A stretch of 64,000 nt of DNA from Azorinus chamasolen (GCA_963576725.1 OY755244.1:77499620-77563619), one strand, 5' to 3'. Numbered from the stretch's first letter, positions 1-9,566 are shown. Made by a program: numbers and translations. The notes: generated from the letters alone by a model not told the origin.

Positions 1-149
1 AGTGACAAAAAAAAACGAAATGTTGAAATATTTAAAATGTAAAATATGTGAATTATAATTATGTTACTATATTTACGGTAAATGTTTGGAATTTAGTCAC
101 TTGTTTGTATGGCTGAATACATCAATTCATCACTATGTTATTAATTTAT

Positions 150-584
150 CCCTTTACTCCATGTAAAAATTAATGACATCATGAATATTACCGTTAATTA
201 GATTAACTCTTTGCACGCTAGCGGCGAAACTGTGATTACCTACGCAAACAGTTTGGATCCAGATGAGACACCGCATATTGCGGCGTCTCATCAGGATCCA
301 AACTGTTTGTCATCTTGACCATATTTTTGCCAAAAAAATAAGAGAAAGTTTATTTTAAGAATTGAAGCAGACAACAATTGTTGCAGACGAAAAATTACTT
401 AGCGTGCAAAGAGTTAACTGTTACGATAGCCTCTGGACACAGGAAGTTTTGGCCATGGCACAAACTGTAGAATCATATCTATATTACATGTATATCATAA
501 GCAAACAGAGCAGACACCTGATCAGATGGCCACTAGATGGGTCTGTTTGCAAAGCATAGAAAGGTGTATTTATGGAGTAAAGGG
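150..584. mobile_element. A1 MITE carrying a nested F MITE
   Basis: The left end CCCTTTACTCC near 150 and the right end GGAGTAAAGGG at 574-584 are inverted. The A1 shoulder (ATGACATCATGAATATT) is cut at a TTAA by the F element at 207-413 and resumes after a second TTAA. An uninterrupted A1 near 6830 reads straight through this point (GATTAATTG). The hairpin at about 501-550 has lost its centre. Confidence 0.8.
207..413. mobile_element. F-family TTAA MITE
   Basis: TTAA at 203-206 and 414-417 flank termini CTCTTTGCACGCTA and TAGCGTGCAAAGAG. The central palindrome (about 247-310) has arms GCAAACAGTTTGGATCC and centre ACCGCATATTGCGGC. piggyBac superfamily elements insert at TTAA and duplicate it, so this is probably a non-autonomous relative. 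It has no coding capacity. A 65-codon open frame across its right half is incidental. Confidence 0.85.
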
Positions 585-830
585 TCAATCCTTTCTCTGT
601 TGAATATACATGTAAGAAATAGGACATCGTGAATATTTATTAGCTGAGTTTTTATAATGACGTATGTACACAGGATGTTTTGGTATTTGTAAAAACTGTA
701 AAGTCAGATCTATTATAATTCCATAAGCAAAAAGAGCAAACCCTGATCAGGTTGCTCCTATAGGAATTGTCTGATCTGGATCTACTCTGTTTGCAAATGA
801 GTAAAAAACCATTTGTATGATTGAAAGTGT
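585..830. mobile_element. A1 MITE, right end decayed
   Basis: The left shoulder (CCTTTCTCTGTTGAATATACATG) and a hairpin at 727-794 are present. The hairpin centre is TTGCTCCTATAGGAATTG, with some arm mismatches. The right terminus is not recognisable. Confidence 0.65.
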
Positions 831-878
831 TAAAATAGTATTGCAGAAAGCCATTTTGAAATTCAGCTACGGTAATGA

Positions 879-1330
879 TACCCCCACATAGTGGTGGCAT
901 ATAAGGTTGCCGTTGTCCGTCCGTCCGTACGCACATCTAGAAGAATTTGTCCGGGCTCTTTCTTGGAAAATATTTGTCCAATCCATTAACCAAACTTTGC
1001 ACACATGTTTTTGGCCATTATATCTTGGTCAAGTTTGATAGTCATGTAATTTGCTTCAATCGTTTAGGAGTTGCTGCCCTTTATTTGCAAAAATGACTTT
1101 AAAAATATCTTGTCCTGACTCTTTCTTGGAAAATATTTGTCCAATCCACACCAAACTTTGCATACATGTTTTTGGCCATCATATCCTGGTCAAGTTTGAT
1201 AGTCATGTAAATTGCTTCAGTCGTTTAGGAGTTGCTGCTCTTTCTTTGCAAAGATGACTTTAGAAATATCTAGTCCGTACCATTACTTTCTGTGACAAAA
1301 AATCTGAAGTGGGGGCATCAGTGTCCTATT
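879..1330. mobile_element. P-type element with two minisatellite units
   Basis: It opens with a short hairpin (ACCCCCACATAGTGGTGGC), then CCGTCCGTCCGT. Two diverged units of about 150 bp follow, each containing GACTTTCTTGGAAAATATTTG-like sequence, CATATCTTGGTCAAGTTTGATAG and CGTTTAGGAGTTGCTGC. It closes near GTGGGGGCATC. The architecture resembles pearl or Helentron-associated repeats of bivalves; the assignment is inferred. Confidence 0.55.
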
Positions 1331-1380
1331 TTGACACAATTCTGACACAATTTTCTAGTTAATATTTCTAATGTCACTAT

Positions 1381-1792
1381 TATACCCTCACCACCTGTGG
1401 TTGGGGCTATATAGGAATCACCTTGTCCGTCCGTAACTCTTGCACAAAATTTGACAGAATTATCCCCTTTTTTAACTTCATATTGTGTCTCTCAATTGCG
1501 ATATATTTTTGGGACATGCCATTTTCTTGCAACCTGTTTATGATATTTTCTTCAAACTTGGTACACATTATGAGGGTGATTAGAGGATGTGCAGTCAACT
1601 AGGGATATAACTCTGAATTAATTTTGGAGGGAGTTATTCCCCTTAGTTTCCCTTAGTTACTTTTTAGAAGCAATTTTCTATCCGGAGCATAACTTCTCAA
1701 GTATTGTAGGCATAACTATGAGGGTGATGAGAGGATGTGCAGTCAACAAGGGTTGTAACTCTAAATTCATTTTTAGCGAGTTATTTTCCTTG
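1381..1792. mobile_element. P-type element, partial
   Basis: The start TATACCCTCACCACCTGTGG is hairpin-like and is followed by CTTGTCCGTCCGT. An internal repeat (TATGAGGGTGATTAGAGGAT... GGGAGTTATT) occurs at about 1569-1640 and again at about 1709-1785. The right end abuts an A hairpin. Confidence 0.45.
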
Positions 1793-2096
1793 GTTGCAAA
1801 CAGTATACCCAGATCAGATGGCTGACCTGTTGGGGTCATCTGATCATGGTCTGCTCTGTTTGCTTATGATATCATATACAGTAAAACCTCTCTATAATGG
1901 ACATTAAATTGTGCCACCTGCCTTTAACACAAATAATTGATGTAATTTAGTGACCGTTATAGAGAGGTTTTACTGTAGATATGATTATAGAGTTTCAGCC
2001 CTTGCCAAAAATTCCTATGTCCATGTATTCTTATAGCAAATTAAACTAATCAATGATGTCATCATTTCTTACATGAATAATTCATGGAGTAAAGCT
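1793..2096. mobile_element. A MITE interrupted by a C-family remnant
   Basis: The hairpin (1794-1863) is followed by the A shoulder, which is split at TA by the element at 1879-1975 and then resumes (GATATGATTATAGAGTTTC) to the end GGAGTAAAG before TTAA at 2097. Confidence 0.7.
1879..1975. mobile_element. C-family TA MITE, hairpin deleted
   Basis: Termini CAGTAAAACCTCTCTATAA and its inverse are flanked by TA at 1877-1878 and 1976-1977. The interior keeps only one hairpin foot (GCCACCTGCC). CAGT ends with a TA duplication are typical of pogo/Tigger-type elements. Confidence 0.8.
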
Positions 2097-2100
2097 TTAA

Positions 2101-2311
2101 CCCTTTCCCTCATATAAACGTGTTTTCACACATCTGCAAACAGAGTAGACCCAGAGGGTCTGCTCTGTTTGCTGATAGAATTTGATAGATCTGTTTCATT
2201 GCTTTCCAAAATGTCTACAATGTTCAACCTTCCATATTTCTTTATTACTACTTTGTTAATGAATATTCAGTAGGTATTGAAATTTGGCCTAAATATAGAA
2301 CAGGGAAAGAG
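2101..2311. mobile_element. A2 TTAA MITE with collapsed hairpin
   Basis: TTAA lies at 2097-2100 and 2312-2315, with ends CCCTTTCCCTC and AGGGAAAGAG. The hairpin is reduced to AGTAGACCCAGAGGGTCTGCTC. The A2 shoulder ATTCAGTAGGTATTGAAATT is present. Confidence 0.8.
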
Positions 2312-2382
2312 TTAATTTATGCTGATCCAGATAAGATGCTAAGTAACTTGGTGTGTCGATCATAAGAATTAAAATTGTTTAA

Positions 2383-2555
2383 TCCTCTCCTCCATGAATA
2401 TTTATGTGAGAAATCATGATGCCATGAATATTGATGTTATAATAGCACAATGGATACAGGAAGATTTGGCCGTAGCTGGCTTCTATAGGAGCCGTCTGAT
2501 CTGGGTCTACTCTGTTTGCAAATTGTGTAGAAAAGCGTATTTATGGAGTAATGGG
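2383..2555. mobile_element. A1 TTAA MITE lacking one hairpin arm
   Basis: TTAA lies at 2379-2382 and 2556-2559. Both shoulders and the right arm (GGAGCCGTCTGATCTGGGTC) are present. The left arm is deleted up to GGCTTCTATAGG. Confidence 0.75.
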
Positions 2556-2666
2556 TTAACCTTCTGATTGTGTACCATAAAGCGAAAAAAATACTAGGAT
2601 TGAAGACAGCTCTTTGCTCTGCATGTCAAAGGTCAAGGTTATAATTATTCTCCCTATCACTTGCAG

Positions 2667-2857
2667 ATCTTTCAGTCCTTGCCCATTGTCAGTATACGTA
2701 TGAGATTTTTCTACCAGGAGCCAGTGTTTTGTTGTATCTTGTCGTTTGTGGTGTGGCTATTTTATTTCGCATTAATTTTTCACCAGTTTTAGAAGTGCGA
2801 CCTGCACTAGCTATATTTGGCATCTTGCCTGTCGTCCCATGGGCCTTGGATGTTTCG
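2667..2857 (+). CDS. Candidate internal exon, membrane protein
   Basis: A 191-bp open segment lies between a canonical acceptor (pyrimidine-rich run, then CACTTGCAG ending at 2666) and a good donor (TCG|GTAAGC at 2858). Reading starts after two bases that complete a split codon and gives 63 codons, ending in phase 0. The product has a hydrophobic stretch around exon residues 17-33 (containing LLYLVVCGVAILF) and another around 46-60 (AIFGILPVVPWAL), suggesting two membrane segments. A tract containing RINFSPVLEVRPA separates them. No family is recognised. Its sequence is unlike any repeat in the window and its base composition is less AT-biased than its surroundings. The next phase-compatible exon is at 18715. 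Confidence 0.6.
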
Positions 2858-2951
2858 GTAAGCCGTGCTGAATTATTTAGTAGACCAACTAATAAATGTT
2901 GGAGCACTTCTGAAACACTCTAACTGTATCAGAAAGACCTTTGGCATTTAA

Positions 2952-3187
2952 CCCTTTCCTCTATAGATACACTTTTTACAACTAAGCAAAAAGAGTAGAC
3001 CCAGATCCAATGGCTTCCATAGGAGCAGGCTGATCAGGGTCTGCTCTATTAACGAAATAATACAGATTTGATTCAACAGGATCTGCTATGGCCAAAATTC
3101 CCTGTGTTCATATCTGATTATGTTCATTTGTCATTATAAAAATTCAGTGATGTCATTATTTGACATAAATATTCATGGAGTAAAGGG
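2952..3187. mobile_element. A TTAA MITE
   Basis: TTAA lies at 2948-2951 and 3188-3191, with ends CCCTTTCCTC and GGAGTAAAGGG. The hairpin (2982-3050) is centred on GGCTTCCATAGGAGC with several decayed pairs. It lies 90 bp downstream of the exon donor, so it would sit inside an intron. Confidence 0.8.
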
Positions 3188-3276
3188 TTAACCTTTTTCC
3201 TGCAAATCATGATTGATTAGCATTTACAAAGTGTTAGGATCCAGATCATAGGCTAAGAATATGGGTATCTGATTAA

Positions 3277-3495
3277 CCCTTTCCCTCATAGGCTATTTTT
3301 AGATACAACCTTTTGAATAAATCTACCGAAAAGGAGCATTAACTAGAGAAAAGGAAAATTTTAGAATTTTGCAGTTTGAAACCATTGTGATAAATAGAGC
3401 ATTTGCTCCTATAGGAGCAAATTCTCTATTTATCACAATGGTTTCACAAAGTGACTTTTACAGAGTCGTCAAAAGTCGTCAATTGAGGGAATGGG
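3277..3495. mobile_element. B-family TTAA MITE
   Basis: TTAA lies at 3273-3276 and 3496-3499. The central palindrome (about 3377-3446) has arms GAAACCATTGTGATAAATAG and centre TTTGCTCCTATAGGAGCAAA. The shoulders (CTATTTTTAGATACAACC and GTGACTTTTACAGAG) are not inverted copies of each other; only the outermost bases are. The right TTAA is shared with the next A2 element. Confidence 0.85.
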
Positions 3496-3499
3496 TTAA

Positions 3500-3735
3500 C
3501 CCTTTCCTTCATATAAATATATTTTCATGCATTGGCAAACAGAATAGATCCAGATCAGATGGCTCGTACAGGAGCCGTCTGATCAGTGTCTGCTGTTTGC
3601 TAATGGAATTTGATAGATCTATTTCTTTACTTTCTGAAATGGCTGCAATGTTCCATCTACCGTATTTCATTATAATTACTATTTTGTCCATGAATATTCA
3701 GTAGGTATTGAAATTTGGATTAAACATAAGACTGT
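3500..3735. mobile_element. A2 MITE, right end lost
   Basis: It starts at the TTAA that closes the preceding B element. The hairpin (3535-3600) has centre GGCTCGTACAGGAGCC, and the A2 shoulder with ATTCAGTAGGTATTGAAATT is present. The terminus is missing. Confidence 0.75.
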
Positions 3736-3782
3736 GTGACACTTAGACAAACGTTTCTTCAAATATTGAGTAAAATGGATGA

Positions 3783-3983
3783 AGCTATTTTTAGACCCAA
3801 CCTCTTTGAATGAATCTACCAAAAAGGAGCATTAACTAGAGAAAAGGATTTTTTTTTAGAATTTTGTAGTTTGAAACCATTGTGATAAATAGAGCATTTG
3901 CTCCTATAGGAGCAAATGCTCTATTTATCACAATGGTTTCAACAGGTGATTTTTACAGAAAGGCATATTTATGGAGAAAAGGG
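3783..3983. mobile_element. B MITE with an A1-like right end
   Basis: The left shoulder is truncated. The hairpin (3871-3941) is an almost perfect palindrome around GCTCCTATAGGAGC. The right end reads GCATATTTATGGAGAAAAGGG, the end usually seen on A1 elements, followed by TTAA at 3984. Confidence 0.75.
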
Positions 3984-4297
3984 TTAAATGGCTGCAATGT
4001 AAAATGGATGAAGTTGGAAATTGAAGCAGACTACATTCATAGCAGACAACACTTTTTGTGGTAGGTAAAGGTTTAGAAGTGTTGCAGTACTTTCTGTTTG
4101 CTCGTTTATTTATGAAAATAAAGAGCTTTTTTCGCTGATATTTGTCTGACTCAGCTGAAATTAGAAAGACAAAGGTGTCGCTTTGTAACAGGCTTTGAAA
4201 TTAATGAAAATATGGTGGCAGCAAAAATAATCTATCAACTCTGGGTACTATGGCCCTTCAACAACTGAGGTACTACAGCCCATTAACTAGATTATGT

Positions 4298-4475
4298 TTT
4301 ACAGTGATACATAAATACACAAAATTTTGGCTCAGGCAGAAACTGTAGAATCAAATCTATATTATATCACAAGTCACACAGTGCAGACCCTGATCAGATA
4401 GCTGCTAAGGAGCTGTCTGGTCTTTGTCTACACTATTTGCAAATGTGTGAAAAGGCCTTTATATGAAGGAAAGGG
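4298..4475. mobile_element. A MITE, left end lost
   Basis: The hairpin at about 4374-4440 has decayed arms (CAGTGCAGACCCTGATC and GTCTTTGTCTACACTATTTG). The right end GAAGGAAAGGG precedes TTAA at 4476-4479. Confidence 0.65.
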
Positions 4476-4635
4476 TTAAATTTTTTGAAACATTCACAAA
4501 TAATTTATCATTATTTGATTACATGTGCATTCCATTGAAGAAGATGAGGTATATTGTTTTCCAAATGTTGGTCGGTCAGTTGGTTGGTAGACCCAGTTTT
4601 GTTTTTGTTGCTTCTCCATAACTACTGGATGGGGT

Positions 4636-5679
4636 TTTATACGCCCGAAGGTAACTTCGGTCGTATTATGGTATGGGGCTTGTCCGTCCGTCCGTTAGCC
4701 ACATCTTTGTCTGCTGAATAACTTGACAACTATTGGATGTGCTGTCTTCATACTTAGTAAGTAGGTTGGTGATGGCCAGTAGATGACCCCTATTGATTTT
4801 GAGGTCGGTCGGTCAAAGGTCAAGGTCACAGTGACCTTCAACTCAAAAATCTTGTCCGTTCAATAACTTTATAAGTATTAGGTTGCTGTCTTCATACATA
4901 GTAGGAAGGTTGGTCATGACCAGTAAATGACCCCTATTGATTTTGAGGTCATTTGGTCAAAGGTCAAGGTCACAATGACCTTCAATAAAAGAAAAAGCAT
5001 GTCCGCTCAATAACTTTATAATAATTGGTTGTGCCTCTTCATACTTTGTAGGGAGGTTGGTCATGGCCAGTAGATGACCCCTATTGATTTTGTGAAGTCA
5101 GTCGGTTAAAGGTCAAGGTCACAGTGACCTTATATAAAAAAAACATGTCTACGCAATAACTTTATAATTATTGGTTGTGCTGTCTTCATACTTTGTAGGG
5201 AGGTTGGTCATGGCCAGTAGATGACCCCTATTGATTTTGAGGTCAGTCAGTCAAAGGTCAAGGTCACAATGACCTTCATAAAAAAAAAACTTGTCCGCTT
5301 AATAACTTGATAATTATTAGGTGTGCTGTCTTCATACTTATTAGGAAGGTTGGTCATGGCCAGTAGATGACCCCTATTGATTTTGAGGTCAGTTGGTTAA
5401 AGGTCATGGTCACAGTGACTTTCAACTTAAAATATTGTCCGTTCAATAACTTAATGACTATTGGGTGTGCTGTCTTCATACTTAGTAGGGTGGTTGGTAA
5501 TGGCAAGTAGATGATCCCTATTGATTTTGAGGTGAGTCGTAAAAGGTCAAGGTCACAGTGGCGATCAATTCAAAAAACGTTGTTCGCTTAATAACCTGAT
5601 AACATGAGCCCCCTTTCATATGACAGTTTGTATGTTATGACAGCACATACTTTGGGCGACACATGGAGCTCTTGTTTCA
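4636..5679. mobile_element. P-type element with ERE-bearing minisatellite
   Basis: It opens with a hairpin (ATACGCCCGAAG, GTAA, CTTCGGTCGTAT) and TTGTCCGTCCGTCC. About six units of 144-149 bp follow, each with AATAACTTNATAAxTATTGG, GCTGTCTTCATACTT, GTTGGTCATGGCCAGTAGATG and ACCCCTATTGATTTTGAGG, ending in GGTCAAGGTCACAGTGACC. It closes near GAGCTCTTGTTT. No protein is encoded. Confidence 0.7.
4823..5275. promoter_or_regulatory. Four consensus ERE palindromes in minisatellite
   Basis: AGGTCA-N3-TGACCT occurs at 4823-4837, 4967-4981, 5116-5130 and 5261-5275 (N3 is CAG or CAA). Weaker versions follow near 5407 and 5550. Each overlaps TCAAGGTCA, the extended half-site bound by ERR and SF-1/FTZ-F1 receptors. 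The sites are seen directly. Any regulatory activity is unproven and the repetition may be purely structural. Confidence 0.5.
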
Positions 5680-5824
5680 AAACTTCACAGTAATGATTCT
5701 GACTAAGGATAGTTGAGCTTGACATCAGCTCAATTTGATTAGGTGAATCTTGACTGAGTTATGGGTCTTTAATTATAAAAGTTTCTTGGGTTTATCAATT
5801 TTCTCCTAAAATGCTGGATACAGA

Positions 5825-5978
5825 GGTCCAGATCTAAGATGCGTAAATTGAAATATTTTCAAGAATAACCTCCTTTAACAACCTTCTTTAGAATCGTCAC
5901 GAAGTGGTCACAACATAGGGTTTGGTGGAGAAATGATGACTTTAGTATTTGAAAATGCACCGTTATCTGTAGCTCTTT
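5825..5978. mobile_element. E element, decayed
   Basis: It runs from GAGGTCCAGATCTAAGATGC to GTTATCTGTAGCTCT. One hairpin arm (TTCTTTAGAATCGTC) is truncated. The other (AGTGGTCACAACATAGGGTT) is intact. Confidence 0.65.
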
Positions 5979-6013
5979 GGACTATAGATTTCAACTAAAC
6001 CTCATAGTAATTA

Positions 6014-6118
6014 TACCCCACGCAATGATGTTACTTGGGGTATGTAGTATCTGAGCCTTCCGTCCGTCAGTCAGTCCATCAGCCCCTCAGTCAGTCCGTC
6101 CGTACTTGTTAGCTTGGT
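6014..6118. mobile_element. P-type 5' end fragment
   Basis: The hairpin ATACCCCACGCAATGATG...TTGGGGTAT is followed by CCTTCCGTCCGTCAGTCAGTCC. It is cut off by the start of the duplicated block at 6120. Confidence 0.5.
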
Positions 6119-6459
6119 GTCCTATAGGACCATCTGATCTGGGTCTGCTCTGTTTGCAAAGGTGTTAAAAGGCTTATATCTCTGAGGGAAAGGGTTAACC
6201 TAAACATAAATGATATTTGTTGCATAATCAAATCAGAAAGTCCTAGGTAAAATACAATTTGGTTTATTGGAAACAATTTTTCGAACTTCTTTTGAAAGGA
6301 CAAACTTCAATATAAATTCGCACACATCAAAATAATGAGGCTCTGGTGTGGCACAGACAAGAATTATAACTGTAGCATCAACCATTTTTGGTTATCCTAT
6401 ATTCATTTATGTATTTTGTCTTTGTTAGCGCTCAACAAGTTGTCTGGAGACATCTAGTG

Positions 6460-6661
6460 CAGTAAAAGCTGATACTACGAAAGTTTATTAATGAAGAATT
6501 TATGTCTTTGTAGACAGGTGGCAGCTTAATGCAAGGTGAAAGTCATGCAGAAGGTCCTAGTGGAGCTTTCTGCATGACTTTCACCCTGCATTAAGCTGCC
6601 ACCTGTGTTAAAGATCAATAATGGTACGTATTTGAGTGTCCGATTAATCAATTTTTCACTG
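6460..6661. mobile_element. C-family MITE
   Basis: Ends are CAGTAAAAGCTGATACTACG and TTTTTCACTG. The hairpin (about 6514-6605) has arms GGTGGCAGCTTAATGC and AAGTCATGCAGAA with centre GGTCCTAGTGGAGC. The right flank is TA; the left is not. Confidence 0.8.
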
Positions 6662-6782
6662 TAGTTAGATCACTTGAACTGTGCCCTACATGAGAAGGTC
6701 TTGACCCTTTGAATGGTGACTTTTCAAATGAAAAGACGCATCATCCTTTACTTACAGAGTCCATTCATTATGAAAGGATTAA

Positions 6783-7023
6783 CCCTTTACTCCATGAATA
6801 TTCATGTAAGAAGTTAGGACATCATGAATATTAATTAGATTAATTGTTACAAGAGCACATGGCACAAACTATGTTTGGCCATGGAAGAAACTGTATAATC
6901 ATATCTATATTATATCATAAGCAAATAGAGTAAACCCTGATCAGATGGCTCCTATAGGAGCCATCTGATCTGGGTCTGCTCTGTTTGCCTAGGCATAAAA
7001 TGGCATATTTATGGAGTAAAGGA
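6783..7023. mobile_element. A1 TTAA MITE, near-intact
   Basis: TTAA lies at 6779-6782 and 7024-7027. The hairpin (about 6921-6989) is centred on ATGGCTCCTATAGGAGCCAT. Arms differ at the characteristic T opposite T position (CCTGAT versus ATCTGG). Confidence 0.85.
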
Positions 7024-7467
7024 TTAACCCTTTCCCTGATGAATATTCGTATAAGAAATAATGACATATGGCATTATGTACACAGGATTTTTTGGTATTG
7101 GTAAAAACTGTAGAGCCAGATCTACATAATGTCATAAGCAAACAGAGCAGACCCTGATCAGACAGCTTTTGTAGGACTGGAGCCATCTGATCTGGGTCTA
7201 CTCTGTTTGCCTAGGCATAAAATGGCATATTTATGGAGTAAAGGATTAACCCTTTCCCTGATGAATATTCGTATAAGAAATAATGACATATGGCATTATG
7301 TACACAGGATTTTTTGGTATTGGTAAAAACTGTAGAGCCAGATCTACATAATGTCATAAGCAAACAGAGCAAACCCTGATCAGACAGCTTTTGTAGGACT
7401 GGAGCCATCTGATCTGGGTCTACTCTGTTTGCAAAGGCATGGAAAGGGGTTTACATGAAGGAAAGGG
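7024..7467. repeat. 222-bp tandem duplication of an A1 element
   Basis: Two nearly identical copies, 7024-7245 and 7246-7467, each comprise one TTAA plus one A1 element. Copy 2 of the segmental duplication has a single version (11877-12122), so the duplication is local and recent. Confidence 0.9.
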
Positions 7468-7576
7468 TTAAATTTGCTAGAAAATTTTGAATGACAAAAC
7501 AGTTCAGAGTGTTCCTATAGGAGTATCATATCAGGTAACACAGGCAAACAGAGTAGACCTTCATCAGTCAGCTCCC

Positions 7577-7962
7577 AGAGGTCCAGATAAGATGTGTAAA
7601 TTAACCCATCCTCCGTAGGCTATTTTTAGATCCAACCTCTTTGAATAAATCTACCGAAAAGGAGCATTAACTAGAGAAAAGGCAAATTTTAGAATTTTGT
7701 AGTTCTGAAACCATTGTGATAAATAGAGCATTTGCTCCTTAGGAGCAAATGCTCTATTTATCACAATGGTTTCAAAAAGTGACTATTACAGAGGCGTAGA
7801 AAGGCGTATTTATGGAGGAAAGGGTTAAAATATTTTCAAGAATAATCCCTTTATTTCCCCCAGCAAACCCCATGTCTCTTCGAGATGACTCTAAAGAGTG
7901 GTCACAACCTAGGGGTTGGTAGAGAAATGACTGTCTTAGTGTATTGAGTACGCACATTTGTC
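7577..7962. mobile_element. E element containing a nested B
   Basis: The left end AGAGGTCCAGATAAGATG is followed by the B insertion at TTAA. It then resumes with AATATTTTCAAGAATAATCCC, a degenerate hairpin (GCAAACCCC... GGGGTTGGT) and GAGTACGCACATTTG. Confidence 0.75.
7605..7824. mobile_element. B TTAA MITE with demonstrated target duplication
   Basis: TTAA lies at 7601-7604 and 7825-7828. The corresponding site in the duplicate block (12255-12258) is empty with one TTAA, so the element and a 4-bp TTAA duplication were added in copy 1. The hairpin centre TTTGCTCCTTAGGAGCAAA is shortened by one base pair relative to most B copies. Confidence 0.95.
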
Positions 7963-8186
7963 TCCTTAACTATTAGGAGCTATCTGATCTGGGTCTACTC
8001 TATTTGCAGACATGTAAAATGCGGTGAGCTTCAGTGTGCTGAACAAGGTCTCATTGGCCAAAAATGTCGTTTACGTTTTAAAGTTGTTATTTTCCATTTC
8101 TTTCTAATCACTGAATCAGTGTCAAACAGTTTGGATCTTGTAAAGGTGATGAGGAATATATATGCCTATAAAACAATAGAAGTTAA

Positions 8187-8392
8187 CCCTTACAATGCTG
8201 AGTTTTCAAATGAACTGTTACAAACTTCAAACAGGTCAAGCTTATTGTGAATGTATAGGGATTTTTTGTAAAGAAAAGTGTAACATAACAAACAGTGTGG
8301 ACCCTGATGAGAGGGCTCCTCTAGGAGCCCTCTCATCTGGGTCTACACTGTTTGCAAAGGGCATTAGTGACTTGTGTCTCACACAGTAAGGG
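8187..8392. mobile_element. G-family TTAA MITE
   Basis: TTAA lies at 8183-8186 and 8393-8396, with ends CCCTTACAATGCTGAG and CACACAGTAAGGG. The hairpin (about 8288-8358) is CAAACAGTGTGGACC / GGGTCTACACTGTTTG with centre GGGCTCCTCTAGGAGCCC and T opposite T in the stem. Confidence 0.85.
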
Positions 8393-8456
8393 TTAACTGC
8401 CTCTCTATCCTTGATGCTAGCTACAGTAATTCTCAATAAATCCATGCCTGACAAAT

Positions 8457-9355
8457 TTCAGGTCTCTGTGACCTTGACCTTGACCTTTGGTCTTGAAATT
8501 GGCAGGCAAAATCTTGTACTTTGAACTCCTCCTTCAATTTCAACCTGGTTCACTTGATACTTGGCATAAATGTTACTCAGGAGTAGTAGATGTGCAAGAC
8601 ACAAATTTAAAATCTCTGTGACCTTGACCTTTGGCCTTGAAATTGGTCTTAAAATTGGCAAGCAAAATCTTGTACGGCAAACTCCTCCTTCACTTTCAAC
8701 CTGATTCATTTGATACTTGGCATAAATGTTACCCAGGAGTAGTAGATGTGCAAGACACAAATTTCAGGTCTCTGTGACCTTGACCTTGACCTTTGGCCTT
8801 GAAATTGGTCATGATATTGGCAAGCAAAATCTTGTACTTTGAACTCCTCCTTCAATTTCAACCTAATTCACTTGATACTTGGCATAAATGTTACTCAGGA
8901 GTAGTATATGTGCAAGACACAAATTTCAGGTCTCTGTGACCTTGACCTTGACCGTTGGCCTTGAAATTGGTCTTAAAATTGGCAGGCAAAATCTTGTACT
9001 TTGAACTCCTCCTTCACTTTCAACCTGATTCACTTGATACTTGGCATAAATGTTACTCAGGAGTAGTAGATGTGCAAGACACAAATTTAAAATCTCTGTG
9101 ACCTTGACCTTTGGCCTTGAAATTGGTCTTAAAATTGGCAGGCAAAATCTTGTACGGCGAACTCCTCCTTCATTTTCAACCTGATTCACTTGATACTTGG
9201 CATAAATGTTACTCAGGAGTAGTAGATGTGCAAGACACAAATTTCAGGTCTCTGTGACCTTGACCTTGACCTTTGGCCTTGAAATTGGCAGGCAAAATCT
9301 TGTACTTTGAACTCCTCCTTCAATTTCAACCTGATTCACTTGATACTTGGCATAA
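8457..9355. repeat. Minisatellite, about 155-bp units, six copies
   Basis: Each unit contains TCTGTGACCTTGACCTT, a CCTTGAAATTGGTC stretch, GGCAGGCAAAATCTTGTAC, TTCAACCTGATTCACTTG and AAATGTTACTCAGGAGTAG. TGACCTTGACC is a direct repeat of a nuclear-receptor half-site. Open frames across it are incidental. It starts exactly where the segmental duplication ends. Confidence 0.85.
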
Positions 9356-9396
9356 ATTACAGATTTTCTCTATTTGAACTTTGGGTATTTTTGTTA

Positions 9397-9566
9397 TTTG
9401 GTCCTGTTACATGTTCAAAACTTGGATTTGCAATCAAGGCTGCCGTGTGGGGGTATTCATCACCTTTAGTGATAGTTCTAGTTTGGTCCTGTTACATGTT
9501 CAAAACTTGGATTTGCAATCAAGGCTGCCGTGTGGGGGTATTCATCACCTTTAGTGATAGTTCTAG
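9397..9566. repeat. 85-bp tandem duplication
   Basis: TTTGGTCCTGTTACATG... recurs at 9397 and 9482 with no visible difference between the copies over the 85 bp. Confidence 0.9.

Larger units (their letters stand above)
6120..8452. repeat. Segmental duplication, copy 1
   Basis: It aligns collinearly with 10954-12891, and its first 400 bp also with 47532-47926. Compared with copy 2 it has an extra B element (7605-7824) and a 222-bp tandem repeat (7024-7467). It contains C, A1, E and G elements and no gene. Confidence 0.9.

Noticed and set aside
3369..3704. 111-codon frame spanning B and A2 elements
   Set aside because: It runs through two palindromes and a TTAA junction; other copies of the same elements carry stops in this frame.
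8295..8345. Hammerhead ribozyme: CTGATGAG in G-family hairpins resembles the catalytic core
   Set aside because: The sequence after CTGATGAG is one continuous palindrome and no GAAA segment follows the putative stem II. The rest of the core is absent.
8458..9240. Paired 100- and 104-codon minus-strand frames with repeated CLAHLLLL peptides
   Set aside because: They arise from minisatellite unit length divisible by three in places. The same peptides repeat because the DNA does.
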